From positions 1 through 49,423 of the forward strand of contig JACREC010000046.1 in assembly GCA_016218445.1 (NCBI GenBank): a DNA stretch of 49,423 nt, in the 5' to 3' direction. The notes beneath the pieces were generated by a model. The model saw only the letters and a list, made by a program, of their open reading frames with translations, ran no database searches and was not told the DNA's origin. The stretch's first letter is position 1, and each line of letters opens with the position of its first letter. Made by a program: the position numbers and the translations under genes. Below, piece after piece: positions 25,370 to 35,331 of this stretch. Source of the stretch: Nitrosomonadales bacterium. GTDB lineage: Bacteria; Pseudomonadota; Gammaproteobacteria; Burkholderiales; Gallionellaceae.

Positions 25370-25813
25370 TCAGGTTTGTTGGTCAAGCGCGTCCGCGCCG
25401 GCTTGCGCGATCTGCCCGTCCTGGAACGAGCGCATGCCGCTGATGCCCAGCCCGCCGATGACATGGCCGTCGCGCTTGAGCGGCACCCCGCCTTCGGCGG
25501 GGATGACGCCGGGCAGGGCGAGATGGATCAGGCGTCCGCTCAGCACCGCATCTTCCGACGCCTTGGTCGGGCGCTGGAATGCGACAGCGGCGCGCGCTTT
25601 GCAGATGGCGGTTTCCACGCTGCCGAACTGGGTGGCGTGGCTGCGTTGCAGATAAAGCAGGTGGCCGCCATCGTCCACTACCGCGATCACCACACGCCAT
25701 TCATTGCGCAGTGCTTCGGCTTCGGCGGCGGCAGCGATGAGTTTGGCGTCGGCAAGCGTGAGGACAGGCTTGCTTGTCTTGTGTGATTCTACGCGTGGGG
25801 CGGAACTGGCCAC
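25370..25813 (-). CDS. Heme-binding-like protein, GlcG/HbpS (DUF336) family
   Basis: A 147-aa cytosolic-looking protein of the GlcG/HbpS family: LTLADAKLIAAAAEAEA, VVIAVVDDGGHLLYLQR, GVIPAEGGVPLKRDGHVIGGLGISG and a C-terminal helix (DGQIAQAGADAL). Family members bind heme or act as accessory proteins; the function here is unknown. GTG 25813, two bases after the adk stop, is the likely start, because the upstream part of the track ORF is a shadow of adk. Last gene of the exbB-to-adk block. Confidence 0.75.
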   Translation of the reverse strand: MASSAPRVESHKTSKPVLTLADAKLIAAAAEAEALRNEWRVVIAVVDDGGHLLYLQRSHATQFGSVETAICKARAAVAFQRPTKASEDAVLSGRLIHLALPGVIPAEGGVPLKRDGHVIGGLGISGMRSFQDGQIAQAGADALDQQT

Positions 25814-25815
25814 GA

Positions 25816-27295
<1,480 letters not shown>

Positions 27296-27296
<1 letters not shown>

Positions 27297-27484
27297 CACC
27301 GAAGCTGTTCGGCTTCTTCCGGCGTCAGTGTGCGTGCTTCATCCGCCAGCATCACCGGGATGCCGTCCTTGATGGCATAGGCGAGACGGTCGGCTTTGCA
27401 GACCAGTTCCTGCTCGGCCTTGCGGTAAACCAGCGGGGATTTGCACAGCGGGCAGACCAGGATTTCAAGCAGTTTGGCGTCCAT
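27296..27484 (-). CDS. Trm112-family small protein
   Basis: A 62-aa zinc-ribbon-like protein (UPF0434/Trm112): [25 protein letters not shown] at the start, then [20 protein letters not shown]. Only three cysteines are present. Yeast Trm112 activates methyltransferases; the bacterial role is less clear. The gene between lpxK and kdsB is typical for betaproteobacteria. ATG 27484 is used, since the ORF's first 20 codons overlap lpxK. The stop overlaps the kdsB start (TGATG), and the 5' end overlaps the lpxK stop by 20 bp. Confidence 0.85.
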
Positions 27485-28457
27485 TCGGGGCGATCCTTTC
27501 CAGGATGTGTTGGGTAAGCGACGGGTCAACTTGCGCATCCACACGCAGCGCCCAGTATTTTTTTGTGGCGAATGCGGTGCATTTTACCGCATCTTTTTCC
27601 GTCATGAGTACCGCATCGGCATTGGCATAGGCTAAATCATTTGGCGTGTAGCGGTGGTGGTCGGGGAAGGGGTGGGCCTGCACCACCAGCCCAAGATGGT
27701 TGAGGTGTGCGAAAAAGCGCTGCGGATGGCCGATCCCGGCGATGGCGTGCAGGTGCTGACCGTGAAAATCGGCGGCATATGCCGGGGTATTCGGGTTGAG
27801 CAGATTGTAGAAACGTGCGCCATGCAATTGCATGGCATATTCGCCCGCCACAGATGTCCCGCCATTAACGACCACCGCATCTGCTTCGGCCAGACGAGAT
27901 GGCAGCTCGCGTAACGGCCCGGCGGGAAGCAGGAAACCATTGCCGAAGCGGCGTATGCCATCCACTACCACGATTTCAACATCGCGCTGCAAACGGTAAT
28001 GTTGCAGGCCATCATCGCTGAGTAAAACATCGCATTCCGGATGGGCGCGTAATAATCCTCTTGCGGCGGCAACGCGGTCTCGTCCGAACCATACCGGGCA
28101 CAGCTTGCGTTGCGCCATCAGCACCGCTTCATCGCCGGCTGCATCCGGGTCGCTGGAAGGATGTACGGCTTGCGGGGAGGCGGCTTTGCTTGCGTAGCCG
28201 CGGCTGATGATGCCGGGGTGCCAGCCGTTATCCAGCAGTTGCTGTGCCAGCCAGAGCGTGAGCGGAGTTTTGCCGCTGCCGCCGACCGTAATGTTACCCA
28301 CCACGATGACGGGAACCGGCAGTTTTTCGCCGGGCAGGATGCCGCTGCGGTAAAGCGCGCGGCGCATGTTGGCCAGCAGGCGAAATATGAAGCTGACAGG
28401 CAGCAGGATGAGGTGCAGCGGGGTGATGCGATACCAGTATCGTTCCAGCCAGTGCAT
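27465..28457 (-). CDS. lpxK: Tetraacyldisaccharide 4'-kinase
   Basis: Phosphorylates the 4' position of the lipid A disaccharide precursor at the inner membrane. At 330 aa it is full length: an N-terminal hydrophobic helix ([16 protein letters not shown]), the P-loop [23 protein letters not shown], and [17 protein letters not shown] with the catalytic Asp. It starts 3 bp after the exbD stop, as in many proteobacteria, and completes lipid A together with KdsB in the same block. Confidence 0.94.
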   Translation of the reverse strand: MHWLERYWYRITPLHLILLPVSFIFRLLANMRRALYRSGILPGEKLPVPVIVVGNITVGGSGKTPLTLWLAQQLLDNGWHPGIISRGYASKAASPQAVHPSSDPDAAGDEAVLMAQRKLCPVWFGRDRVAAARGLLRAHPECDVLLSDDGLQHYRLQRDVEIVVVDGIRRFGNGFLLPAGPLRELPSRLAEADAVVVNGGTSVAGEYAMQLHGARFYNLLNPNTPAYAADFHGQHLHAIAGIGHPQRFFAHLNHLGLVVQAHPFPDHHRYTPNDLAYANADAVLMTEKDAVKCTAFATKKYWALRVDAQVDPSLTQHILERIAPNGRQTA

Positions 28458-28460
28458 CCG

Positions 28461-28877
28461 TTATTTTCGGCTGGTGGTGAAGGTGATGCGGCCATAACCG
28501 GCCAGGCGCGCGGCTTCCATGATGTTGATCACGGACTGGTGTGGCGCCTTGGCATCGGCATTGATGATGATGGTGGGGTCGCTCATGTCTCCGGCCGCCT
28601 TGTGCAATTCTTCCGCCAGCCTGTCCACACTATTGAAATTAACCGCTTTGTTATTGAAGGCGTAATGTTCGGAAGCGTCAACAGATACGTTGATTTGCTG
28701 GTCCTTGTGCGTGGAGGATGTATCGCCTTCGGCCTGCGGCAAATTAATTTGAAGGCTGGAAAACCGGGTGTAGGTGGTGGTGACCATCATAAAAATCAGG
28801 ATCACCAGCAACACATCTATCATCGGAATCAGGTTGATTTCCGGTTCCTCACGCATGCGACCGCGCTGGAAGTTCAT
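28461..28877 (-). CDS. exbD: Biopolymer transport protein ExbD/TolR
   Basis: A 138-aa membrane-anchored energy-coupling protein: one N-terminal helix INLIPMIDVLLVILIFMMV that carries the membrane Asp, then a periplasmic domain ending in ARLAGYGRITFTTSRK. With ExbB it uses the proton gradient to drive TonB-type transport or an equivalent. Pairing with lpxK downstream is common for the ExbBD copy involved in envelope transport in betaproteobacteria. A palindromic repeat separates it from exbB. Confidence 0.88.
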   Translation of the reverse strand: MNFQRGRMREEPEINLIPMIDVLLVILIFMMVTTTYTRFSSLQINLPQAEGDTSSTHKDQQINVSVDASEHYAFNNKAVNFNSVDRLAEELHKAAGDMSDPTIIINADAKAPHQSVINIMEAARLAGYGRITFTTSRK

Positions 28878-28902
28878 ATTATCGCGATCCTCGCGCAGCG
28901 AG

Positions 28903-28948
28903 CCCTAATCCCCCTCGCCCGCAAGCGGGAGAGGGCAGGGGAGAGGGG
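28903..28948. repeat. CCCTCTCCC-type repeat between exbB and exbD
   Basis: CCCTAATCCCCCTCGCCC-GCAA-GCGGGAGAGGGCAGGGGAGAGGGG, which fits the kdsB repeat family. It occupies most of the 99-bp gap between two genes usually a few bases apart. Confidence 0.8.
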
Positions 28949-28976
28949 ACGGACTCAAGCATATTTTCCATGTCCG

Positions 28977-29585
28977 TTAGCCTTTGCGCGCGCCATGCAC
29001 GATTTCCACCAGTTTGATCGCCTGCTGCTCCATCTCGATGATCAGGCTATCCACCTTGGCGCGGAAATGGCGGTAAAAAATCATGCTCGGCACCGCGACG
29101 ACCAGGCCGAATGCGGTGTTATACAGAGCCACCGAGATGCCGTGCGCGAGAACGGCCGGGGTGTTGCCGACGGCTGTTTGTGCGCCGAAAATTTCGATCA
29201 TCCCGACCACCGTGCCGAACAGGCCGAGCAGTGGGCTGATCGAGGCGACCGTACCCAGGGTGGTGAGAAAGTGCTCCAATTCGTGCGCGGCAGTGCGTCC
29301 CGCTTCTTCGATGGAATCTTTCATTACCTCGGGTGAGCTTTTGACGTTCTTCAATCCTGCGGCGAACACACGCCCAAGCGGAGAATTTTCTGCCAGGCGG
29401 GATAGCATGGCTTCGCTGACGCCGTGTTGCTTGAGCTCCTGTATGACTTCATCGAGCAATCCTTGGGGTGCGACATTCTTGTTGCGCAGGAATACCAGAC
29501 GTTCCACGATCAGGGCGACGGCAACCACTGAGGCAATAATCAACAACCAGATGGGCCAACCGGCAGCTTCTACGATAGCGAACAC
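28977..29585 (-). CDS. exbB: MotA/TolQ/ExbB family proton channel protein
   Basis: A 202-aa inner-membrane protein with three helices: IWLLIIASVVAVALIVERLVFL, SISPLLGLFGTVVGMIEIF and FGLVVAVPSMIFYRHF. The LLGLFGTVVGMIE signature is the TolQ/ExbB proton-channel motif. It works with ExbD. First gene of the minus-strand block that continues through lpxK and kdsB to adk. Confidence 0.9.
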   Translation of the reverse strand: MFAIVEAAGWPIWLLIIASVVAVALIVERLVFLRNKNVAPQGLLDEVIQELKQHGVSEAMLSRLAENSPLGRVFAAGLKNVKSSPEVMKDSIEEAGRTAAHELEHFLTTLGTVASISPLLGLFGTVVGMIEIFGAQTAVGNTPAVLAHGISVALYNTAFGLVVAVPSMIFYRHFRAKVDSLIIEMEQQAIKLVEIVHGARKG

Positions 29586-29701
29586 GCGACTCCTCCAAAT
29601 ATGCTTAAATTAAACAATGAGGACTTTATCTTGTTGCATCTGTTTGAGCAAGATTTCTCCCTCAGCGCAGGTTAACCCGGCTTTGTGTAAGCAGTTTTTT
29701 A

Positions 29702-29737
29702 TTTGTGCACAGGAACTGTGGATAACTTTGTGGGTAA
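29702..29737. promoter_or_regulatory. Cluster of DnaA-box-like 9-mers
   Basis: Within 36 bp are TTGTGCACA (one mismatch), a perfect TGTGGATAA (29717-29725, complement of TTATCCACA) and TGTGGGTAA (one mismatch). The site sits in the 334-bp region between exbB and xseA, which has no other gene. It could bind DnaA; no AT-rich unwinding element or replication gene is next to it. Confidence 0.5.
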
Positions 29738-29919
29738 GAAGTATGGAGTGATGCTTAAGCCCTTATCAGATAACCTTTTTTGTTCCGCCGCTTAATTTTT
29801 GAACTCTTAAAAAATATAATAAAAACAATAGGATGCGGTAAGTTGTCGATATGCCGGCGGGGTATCTTGCAGCAAAACGGCGTGGTTCCTTGTGTTGTGG
29901 ATTATTGTGGGATGTCAAT

Positions 29920-31194
29920 ATGTCTTTTGGCTTAATTTCAAATGAAAAAAATCGCGTATTCAGTGTGCGCGAACTCAACATGGCAGCCAAACAGTTGCTG
30001 GAAAATGGTTTGCCGTTGCTGTGGGTGCGTGGCGAAATTTCCAATTTTATCTATGCGGCTTCCGGGCATTGGTATTTTTCCCTGAAGGACGAGCAGGCGC
30101 AGGTGCGTTGTGTGATGTTCCGCCACAAAAGCCAATACCTCGACTGGCAGCCGAAGAATGGTATGCAGGTGGAAGTGCTGGCATTGGCTACACTGTATGA
30201 AGCACGCGGCGACTTTCAGTTAACGCTGGAGCAGATGCGTCCTGCCGGGCTGGGCGCGCTGTATGAGGCGTTCGAGCGGCTCAAGCGCAAGCTGGAAGGC
30301 GAGGGGTTGTTCGAAGCCGCGCGCAAACGTACGTTGCCGTTCTTGCCGGCGCAAATCGGCATCGTGACCTCGCCGCAGGCCGCCGCGTTGCGCGATGTGC
30401 TGACCACGCTGTCCCGGCGCATGCCTGGCATCCCCGTGGTGCTGTATCCCGCGCCGGTGCAGGGGGAGGGCGCCGCGCAGAAGATTGCACAGGCCATCCG
30501 GCTGGCGAATGAGCGTGCCGAATGCGATGTGCTGGTCGTGTGCCGGGGCGGCGGCAGCATCGAGGATTTGTGGGCGTTCAACGAAGAGGTTGTGGCACGG
30601 GCGATTGCCGCGAGCAATATTCCGGTGGTGAGCGGGGTGGGACACGAGACCGATTTCACCATTGCCGATTTCGTTGCGGATCTGCGTGCCGCCACGCCCA
30701 CTGCGGCGGCGCAACTGGTGGTGCCGGAACGGCAGGAGTTGCTGCAACGCCTGCGCCATGCCGCGCAGCGCCTGATGCGCGGCAGGCAGCGCCAAGCCGA
30801 GCGTGTGATGCAGCAGCTCGATTTCTTGCAGCGCCGCCTGGTGCACCCGGCGCAACGGATGCAGCAGCAGGCGCAATATCTCGACCAGCTGCGGCAGCGT
30901 CTGTACCGGGCACGTCCGGATCTCGCGCAACTCGGCGCGCGGCAGATGGAGTTGCTGCGCCGTCTGCAGGGTGCCATGCAACACGCACTCGAGCGCCACA
31001 ACACGCGGCTGTACGGCTTGCAACAACATCTGTTGCACCTCGATCCGCAACAGGTGCTGGCGCGCGGCTATAGCATGGTGCGCGATGAACACGGCGCCAT
31101 TGTTTCGGATAGCGGGGTTTTGCCTATAGGCGCGCGTTTGGACATCACTTTCGCCAAGGGTTGGGCGCGTGCCGAGTTGAAGGACAAGGGTTAG
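29920..31194 (+). CDS. xseA: Exodeoxyribonuclease VII large subunit
   Basis: The catalytic subunit of ExoVII, which degrades single-stranded DNA to short oligonucleotides. The 424-aa protein has an N-terminal OB-fold (FSVRELNMAAKQLLENGLPLLWVRGEISNF). The catalytic region is IGIVTSPQAAALRDVLTTLSRR, DVLVVCRGGGSIEDLWAFN and GVGHETDFTIADFVADLRAATPTAAAQ. A long Gln/Arg-rich coiled coil and a short C-terminal RGYSMVRD domain follow. ATG 29920 is used, since the family starts close to residue FSVREL. The small subunit xseB is not in the window. Confidence 0.94.
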   Translation: MSFGLISNEKNRVFSVRELNMAAKQLLENGLPLLWVRGEISNFIYAASGHWYFSLKDEQAQVRCVMFRHKSQYLDWQPKNGMQVEVLALATLYEARGDFQLTLEQMRPAGLGALYEAFERLKRKLEGEGLFEAARKRTLPFLPAQIGIVTSPQAAALRDVLTTLSRRMPGIPVVLYPAPVQGEGAAQKIAQAIRLANERAECDVLVVCRGGGSIEDLWAFNEEVVARAIAASNIPVVSGVGHETDFTIADFVADLRAATPTAAAQLVVPERQELLQRLRHAAQRLMRGRQRQAERVMQQLDFLQRRLVHPAQRMQQQAQYLDQLRQRLYRARPDLAQLGARQMELLRRLQGAMQHALERHNTRLYGLQQHLLHLDPQQVLARGYSMVRDEHGAIVSDSGVLPIGARLDITFAKGWARAELKDKG

Positions 31195-31248
31195 GCAAGT
31201 TAAACTCCGCGCCCGCACAAATTAACCGGAAAGCCGCAGCATGAAGTT

Positions 31249-32919
31249 ATGGAACCCCTGAACAAGCCCTGCACGGGCGCAACAGCATCCCGGCACTGGC
31301 TCTGGCTGCTGCTGGCAGTGGCGGTCATCTGGTTCGGCAATATCGAATACCGCAAACTGATCAAGCCGGACGAAGGGCGCTATGCCGAGATTCCGCGCGA
31401 GATGGTGGCCAGCGGCGATTGGGTCACGCCGCGCCTGAACAACCTGAAATACTTTGAGAAGCCGCCGCTGCAATACTGGGCAACGGCGACTGCCTATACC
31501 GTATTCGGCGAGCATCAATGGACCTCGCGTCTGTGGGCTGCGCTGACCGGCTTTGCCGGCCTGCTGCTGGTGTGGCATGCCGGAGCGCGGTTGTTCGGAT
31601 GTGCAGCCGGGCGCTATGCCGCTGTGTTGCTCGGCGGCAGTTTGCTGTATGCGCTGATGGCGCACATCAACACGCTCGACATGGGCGTCACATTCTTTAT
31701 CACGCTGGGCATCGCCGGCCTGCTGCTTGGGCAACAAGCCGGGAGCGACGCGCGCACCCGCCGCAACTGGATGTATCTGGCATGGGCCGCCCTCGGTTTG
31801 GCCGTGCTGAGCAAAGGGCTGATGGGGCTGGTGTTGCCGGGCGCGGCGTTGTTCCTGTATTCCGTCGCGCAGCGCGACATTGCCGTGTGGAGGCGCATGC
31901 ACTGGGGCGCCGGATTGCTGCTGTTCCTGCTGGTCACCGCGCCGTGGTTCTATCTGGTGATGAAGGCCAACCCGGAATTCTTCGGACGCTTTTTTATTTA
32001 CGAACACTACACGCGTTTTACCACCAAGGATTTGGGGCGCTACCAGCCATGGCACTACTTTATTCCTGTACTGCTGGGCGGGATGTTGCCGTGGACTATT
32101 CTGATGTTCGACACACTGTTACGCACCTGGAAAAATAGCGCGCGTACCGGCAAAGCCTTTAACCCGGAACGTTTCCTGCTGATCTGGGCGGTGTTCATCT
32201 ACGTGTTTTTTTCGGTATCCGGTTCCAAGCTGCCGTCCTATCTGCTGCCGATGTTCCCGGCGCTGGCGCTGCTGATGGGCAAACAGGTGGCCGAAATGAA
32301 CGCGCGCAGATTGTTCTGGCTGATCGTCCCGATATTGCCGCTGGCGGTTTTGGCGTTGGGGCTTGCGCCCTTTACGGCGCGGCTGGCGGATACACCGTTG
32401 CAAGTGCAGATGTATGGCGAATATGCCAACTGGTTGGCGGCGGCGGCATTAATCTGGTTGCTGGGCACGGTCAGCGCACTGGTTCTGCTGCGCCGCGACA
32501 ACAAAACACTGGCGGTGCTGGCGTTGGCGCTAAGTTCCCTGCTGGCCGCTCAGATCGGCACGTCCGGCTACAACACCATAGCGAAGGAGCGTTCTGCTTA
32601 CCTCATTGCCGATGCGATACGCCCTTACGTCAAGGCGGATGTGCCGCTTTATTCAGTGGCTAACTACGAACAGACCTTGCCGTTCTATTTGAAGCGCACC
32701 TTCACTCTGGTGCAGTATCAGGATGAGATGGCATTCGGTATCATGCAGGAACCGCAGCGCTGGATACCGGATATCGCCAGCTTCGCGAAGGTCTGGCAGG
32801 CGCAACCGGCGGCGCTGGCGATCATGCCGGTGTATATCTACCCGCAATTGAAAAATGCAGGATTAGCGATGAAAATTATTTACGAAGATACCCAACACAT
32901 TGTGGTGAGCAAACCATGA
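31249..32919 (+). CDS. arnT: Lipid A L-Ara4N transferase (GT83, ArnT-like)
   Basis: Transfers 4-amino-4-deoxy-L-arabinose from undecaprenyl phosphate to lipid A on the periplasmic face, which lowers surface charge and affinity for polymyxins. The 556-aa protein has about 12 membrane helices. The first periplasmic loop KPDEGRYAEIPREMVASGDW has the acidic residues typical of PMT/ArnT enzymes, and FEKPPLQYWATA follows. It is the first gene of the arn set. The ATG at 31249 is used; another at 31241 is out of frame. Confidence 0.88.
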   Translation: MEPLNKPCTGATASRHWLWLLLAVAVIWFGNIEYRKLIKPDEGRYAEIPREMVASGDWVTPRLNNLKYFEKPPLQYWATATAYTVFGEHQWTSRLWAALTGFAGLLLVWHAGARLFGCAAGRYAAVLLGGSLLYALMAHINTLDMGVTFFITLGIAGLLLGQQAGSDARTRRNWMYLAWAALGLAVLSKGLMGLVLPGAALFLYSVAQRDIAVWRRMHWGAGLLLFLLVTAPWFYLVMKANPEFFGRFFIYEHYTRFTTKDLGRYQPWHYFIPVLLGGMLPWTILMFDTLLRTWKNSARTGKAFNPERFLLIWAVFIYVFFSVSGSKLPSYLLPMFPALALLMGKQVAEMNARRLFWLIVPILPLAVLALGLAPFTARLADTPLQVQMYGEYANWLAAAALIWLLGTVSALVLLRRDNKTLAVLALALSSLLAAQIGTSGYNTIAKERSAYLIADAIRPYVKADVPLYSVANYEQTLPFYLKRTFTLVQYQDEMAFGIMQEPQRWIPDIASFAKVWQAQPAALAIMPVYIYPQLKNAGLAMKIIYEDTQHIVVSKP

Positions 32920-32935
32920 ACACAAAAAAAATAAA

Positions 32936-32970
32936 CCCCCTCTCCCGCCGGGAGAGGGTGGGGGAGAGGG
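32936..32970. repeat. CCCTCTCCC-type repeat between arnT and arnF-like gene
   Basis: CCCCCTCTCCC-GCC-GGGAGAGGGTGGGGGAGAGGG, a near-perfect hairpin of the same family as the copy in kdsB. Confidence 0.85.
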
Positions 32971-32980
32971 CGGTTTTTCC

Positions 32981-33352
32981 ATGAACTTCGTCAGCTTTGC
33001 TTTAATCTTCGTGGGCGTGATGCTCAACGTTGCCGCGCAGCTGCTGATCAAGGCGGGCACCAACGCCATTGGTTATTTCGAATTCAGCCGTGAGAACATC
33101 ATGCCGATCGGCTGGAGGCTTGCGACCGAGTGGCACATTGTCAGCGCGATGGGTTGCTATTTATTGAGTGTGGTGATCTGGATACTGGCGCTGTCGCGCG
33201 TGCAGGTCAGTATTGCCTACCCGCTGCTTTCCATGGGCTATGTGGTGAATGCGGTGGCGGCTTGGTGGTTTTTCAACGAAGCATTTAACCCGAGCAAGGT
33301 GGCCGGCATCGGTGTGATCATTCTCGGTGTGATAATTATTTCGCGGGCATAA
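32981..33352 (+). CDS. SMR/EamA-like membrane protein, probable L-Ara4N-lipid flippase (ArnF-like)
   Basis: A 123-aa protein with four predicted helices: FALIFVGVMLNVAAQLLIKAG, IVSAMGCYLLSVVIWILALS, PLLSMGYVVNAVAAWWFF and VAGIGVIILGVIIISRA. It resembles small multidrug resistance proteins and the ArnE/ArnF pair, which move undecaprenyl-P-L-Ara4N across the inner membrane. Its position between arnT and arnB supports the flippase role. Only one such gene is visible; ArnE and ArnF usually form a heterodimer, so it may act as a homodimer or with a partner elsewhere. Confidence 0.75.
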   Translation: MNFVSFALIFVGVMLNVAAQLLIKAGTNAIGYFEFSRENIMPIGWRLATEWHIVSAMGCYLLSVVIWILALSRVQVSIAYPLLSMGYVVNAVAAWWFFNEAFNPSKVAGIGVIILGVIIISRA

Positions 33353-33361
33353 ACTACGACC

Positions 33362-33470
33362 GTCATTCCGGCGCAGGCCGGAATCCAGCGGCTTTATTCA
33401 AAATGCCTTTAAGGTTTTGTCTCCGCGTTTCGGAGAATTTTTTTTGACTGGATTCCGGCCTGCGCCGGAT
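33362..33470. repeat. GTCATTCCGGCGCAGGCCGGAATCCAG-type repeat pair
   Basis: A direct copy (33362-33388) and an inverted one (33448-33470, CTGGATTCCGGCCTGCGCCGGA) enclose a hairpin with a T-run. The family recurs at 37320-37387 and inside mutL (46478-46567). Confidence 0.85.
33420..33445 (+). terminator. Rho-independent terminator inside the arn cluster
   Basis: TCTCCG-CGTTT-CGGAGA followed by AATTTTTTTT. It is a textbook terminator between the arnF-like gene and arnB, inside the repeat pair, implying at least two transcripts in the arn cluster. Confidence 0.75.
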
Positions 33471-33558
33471 AACCAGCGACTTGCAAGCTTGCTTGCTTAG
33501 TCGAATGGCTAGTAGTTTCATCAATGACGAGCTTAAAGAAGTCACATTACGGATATAT

Positions 33559-34677
33559 ATGAGCAACTTTTTACCCTTTTCCCGCCCAACCATAGACGAA
33601 GCGACCATCGCCGCAGTGGCGGAGGTGCTGCGTTCCGGCTGGATCACCACTGGCCCGAAGGTGCAGGAATTCGAGAAGCAGTTGTCCGCCTATTTCGGCG
33701 GGCGTCCGGTGCGCACCTTCAACTCCGGCACCTGCACCATGGAGATCGCACTGCGCATCGCGGGTATCGGGCCGGGCGATGAAGTCATCACCTCGCCGAT
33801 CTCGTGGGTGGCCACCGCGAATGTGATACTCGAAGTGGGCGCAACGCCGGTATTTGCCGACGTCGATCCAGCCACGCGCAACATCGATCTGGACAAGGTC
33901 GAGGCGGCGATTACGCCGCGCACCAAGGCCATCATCCCGGTCTATCTGGCGGGCAAGCCGGTGGACATGGACAGGCTGTATGCGATAGCCAGGAAGCACA
34001 AATTGCGCGTGGTGGAGGATGCCGCGCAAGCCATCGGTTCGTCATGGCATGGCAAGCCCATCGGCTCGTTCGGCGATTTCGTCTCATTCAGCTTTCAGGC
34101 CAACAAGAACATCACCACCTCCGAAGGCGGCTGCCTGGTGCTGAACAACGCCGAGGAAGCCACGCTCGCGGAAAAGTATCGCCTGCAAGGCGTGACACGC
34201 AGCGGCTGGGACGGCATCGAAGTGGATGTGCTGGGCGGCAAGTTCAACATGACCGACGTTGCCGCCGCGATTGGCTTGGGCCAGCTTGCGCAACTGGATG
34301 CCATCACCGCGCAGCGGCGCAAACTGGCGCGGCATTATTTTGCCACGCTCGGCAAGGATTTCGAGAAACAGACCGGCGCGCAACTGCCGCTTGCCGATTT
34401 CACGAATACCAACTGGCACCTGTTCCAGATCGTGCTTCCGGAGCGCATTACTCGCGCCGATTTCATGGCGCGGATGAAAGAGCGAAACATCGGCGTCGGC
34501 TATCACTATGCGCCCATCCATCTGTTCAAGCTGTACCGCGCGCTGGGGTTCAAGGAAGGCATGTTTCCGGTTGCCGAGCGCGTCGGCAAGCAGATCGTTT
34601 CGTTGCCGATGTTCTATGCGATGAATGAAAGAGATGTCGAGCGCACGTGTGCGGCGATGCGCGAGGTGTTGAGGTAG
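33559..34677 (+). CDS. arnB: UDP-4-amino-4-deoxy-L-arabinose aminotransferase
   Basis: A PLP enzyme of the DegT/DnrJ/EryC1 family that transaminates UDP-4-ketopentose to UDP-L-Ara4N. The 372-aa protein shows PFSRPTIDEATIAAVAEVLRSGWITTGP, SGTCTMEIALRIAGIGPGDEVI, EDAAQAIGSSWHGKPIG and the cofactor-lysine region SFQANKNITTSEGG. ATG 33559 is chosen; the track start at 33481 precedes it. The stop lies inside the repeat that follows (AGGTAGGGC). Confidence 0.92.
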   Translation: MSNFLPFSRPTIDEATIAAVAEVLRSGWITTGPKVQEFEKQLSAYFGGRPVRTFNSGTCTMEIALRIAGIGPGDEVITSPISWVATANVILEVGATPVFADVDPATRNIDLDKVEAAITPRTKAIIPVYLAGKPVDMDRLYAIARKHKLRVVEDAAQAIGSSWHGKPIGSFGDFVSFSFQANKNITTSEGGCLVLNNAEEATLAEKYRLQGVTRSGWDGIEVDVLGGKFNMTDVAAAIGLGQLAQLDAITAQRRKLARHYFATLGKDFEKQTGAQLPLADFTNTNWHLFQIVLPERITRADFMARMKERNIGVGYHYAPIHLFKLYRALGFKEGMFPVAERVGKQIVSLPMFYAMNERDVERTCAAMREVLR

Positions 34678-34743
34678 GGCGCAACGCATAGCGGTTGCGC
34701 CGGATGGTTTATGCGGCGGATCACCTAAAGGCATCCGCCCTAC
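34674..34743. repeat. GTAGGGCGCAACG-type repeat after arnB
   Basis: GTAGGGCGCAACGCATAGCGGTTGCGCC and, inverted, GGCGGATCACCTAAAGGCATCCGCCCTAC. It overlaps the arnB stop codon. A related copy lies at 35201-35285. Confidence 0.75.
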
Positions 34744-34779
34744 GCGAATTGCATACAGTTTATCTAGCCATTATTTATT

Positions 34780-35214
34780 ATGGGGCGATGCATTTGGGAG
34801 GCGACAATTACTGTGATACCCCATGAAAATCGGAATCCACTTGTTCGACAGCTATCCGCTATGGATTGTGTGGACGTGCTCGTGCGATTTGTTGCAATTA
34901 TCTTGTGCCTTTCTTTTTTGTTAGGATTCCTTAGAGTTGCAAATTTCAGAGGCGATCTGGGCCTGGATATATTGATGGTCTCGCATATTGCGCTTATGTT
35001 TTTTTGTGTTGCATTTCCTAGGAAGTACTCTCGCAACATGCTGATCATATTGTTGATTTTAGCCGTAGTTGCAGTTATGGACTTTGTTGTGCGAGCGTTA
35101 CCTGCACTATTACAGCGTGAGGATTACCTAAATGACATTGTGTTTTATGCAACTGAACTTATCATTGTCATATGGTATATTGTCATGCAATTCAGCTCGC
35201 GTAGGGCGCAATAA
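34780..35214 (+). CDS. Small membrane protein of unknown function in the arn cluster
   Basis: A 144-aa protein with several hydrophobic segments: FVAIILCLSFLLGFL, ILMVSHIALMFFCVAF, MLIILLILAVVAVMDFVV and TELIIVIWYIVMQF. No known family was recognised. The DNA is clearly more AT-rich than the flanking arn genes, and both sides carry copies of the same GTAGGGCGCAA-type repeat. The last codons and stop (SSRRAQ) come from the right repeat. The start is uncertain; ATG 34861 (MDCVDVLVRF) is as likely as 34780. This looks like an insertion into the arn cluster. Confidence 0.55.
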   Translation: MGRCIWEATITVIPHENRNPLVRQLSAMDCVDVLVRFVAIILCLSFLLGFLRVANFRGDLGLDILMVSHIALMFFCVAFPRKYSRNMLIILLILAVVAVMDFVVRALPALLQREDYLNDIVFYATELIIVIWYIVMQFSSRRAQ

Positions 35215-35285
35215 CCAACGGGCATTGCGCCGTATGTGTCGCTCCTGAACATTCGGTGCAATGCGCTTCGCTTATTGCACCCTAC
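35201..35285. repeat. GTAGGGCGCAATAACC-type repeat before arnC
   Basis: GTAGGGCGCAATAACCAACGGGCATTGCGCC, then the inverted GGTGCAATGCGCTTCGCTTATTGCACCCTAC. The left half encodes the C terminus of the small membrane protein. Confidence 0.8.
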
Positions 35286-35331
35286 CAACCCAATTCCGCT
35301 AACCCCTCCCCATGCGGTAGAATGCCGCCCC

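Noticed and set aside
29702-29737. Replication origin
   Set aside because: DnaA-box-like sites are present, but there is no AT-rich unwinding region, no dnaA/dnaN/gidA neighbourhood and only three sites. Kept as a DnaA-site cluster only.
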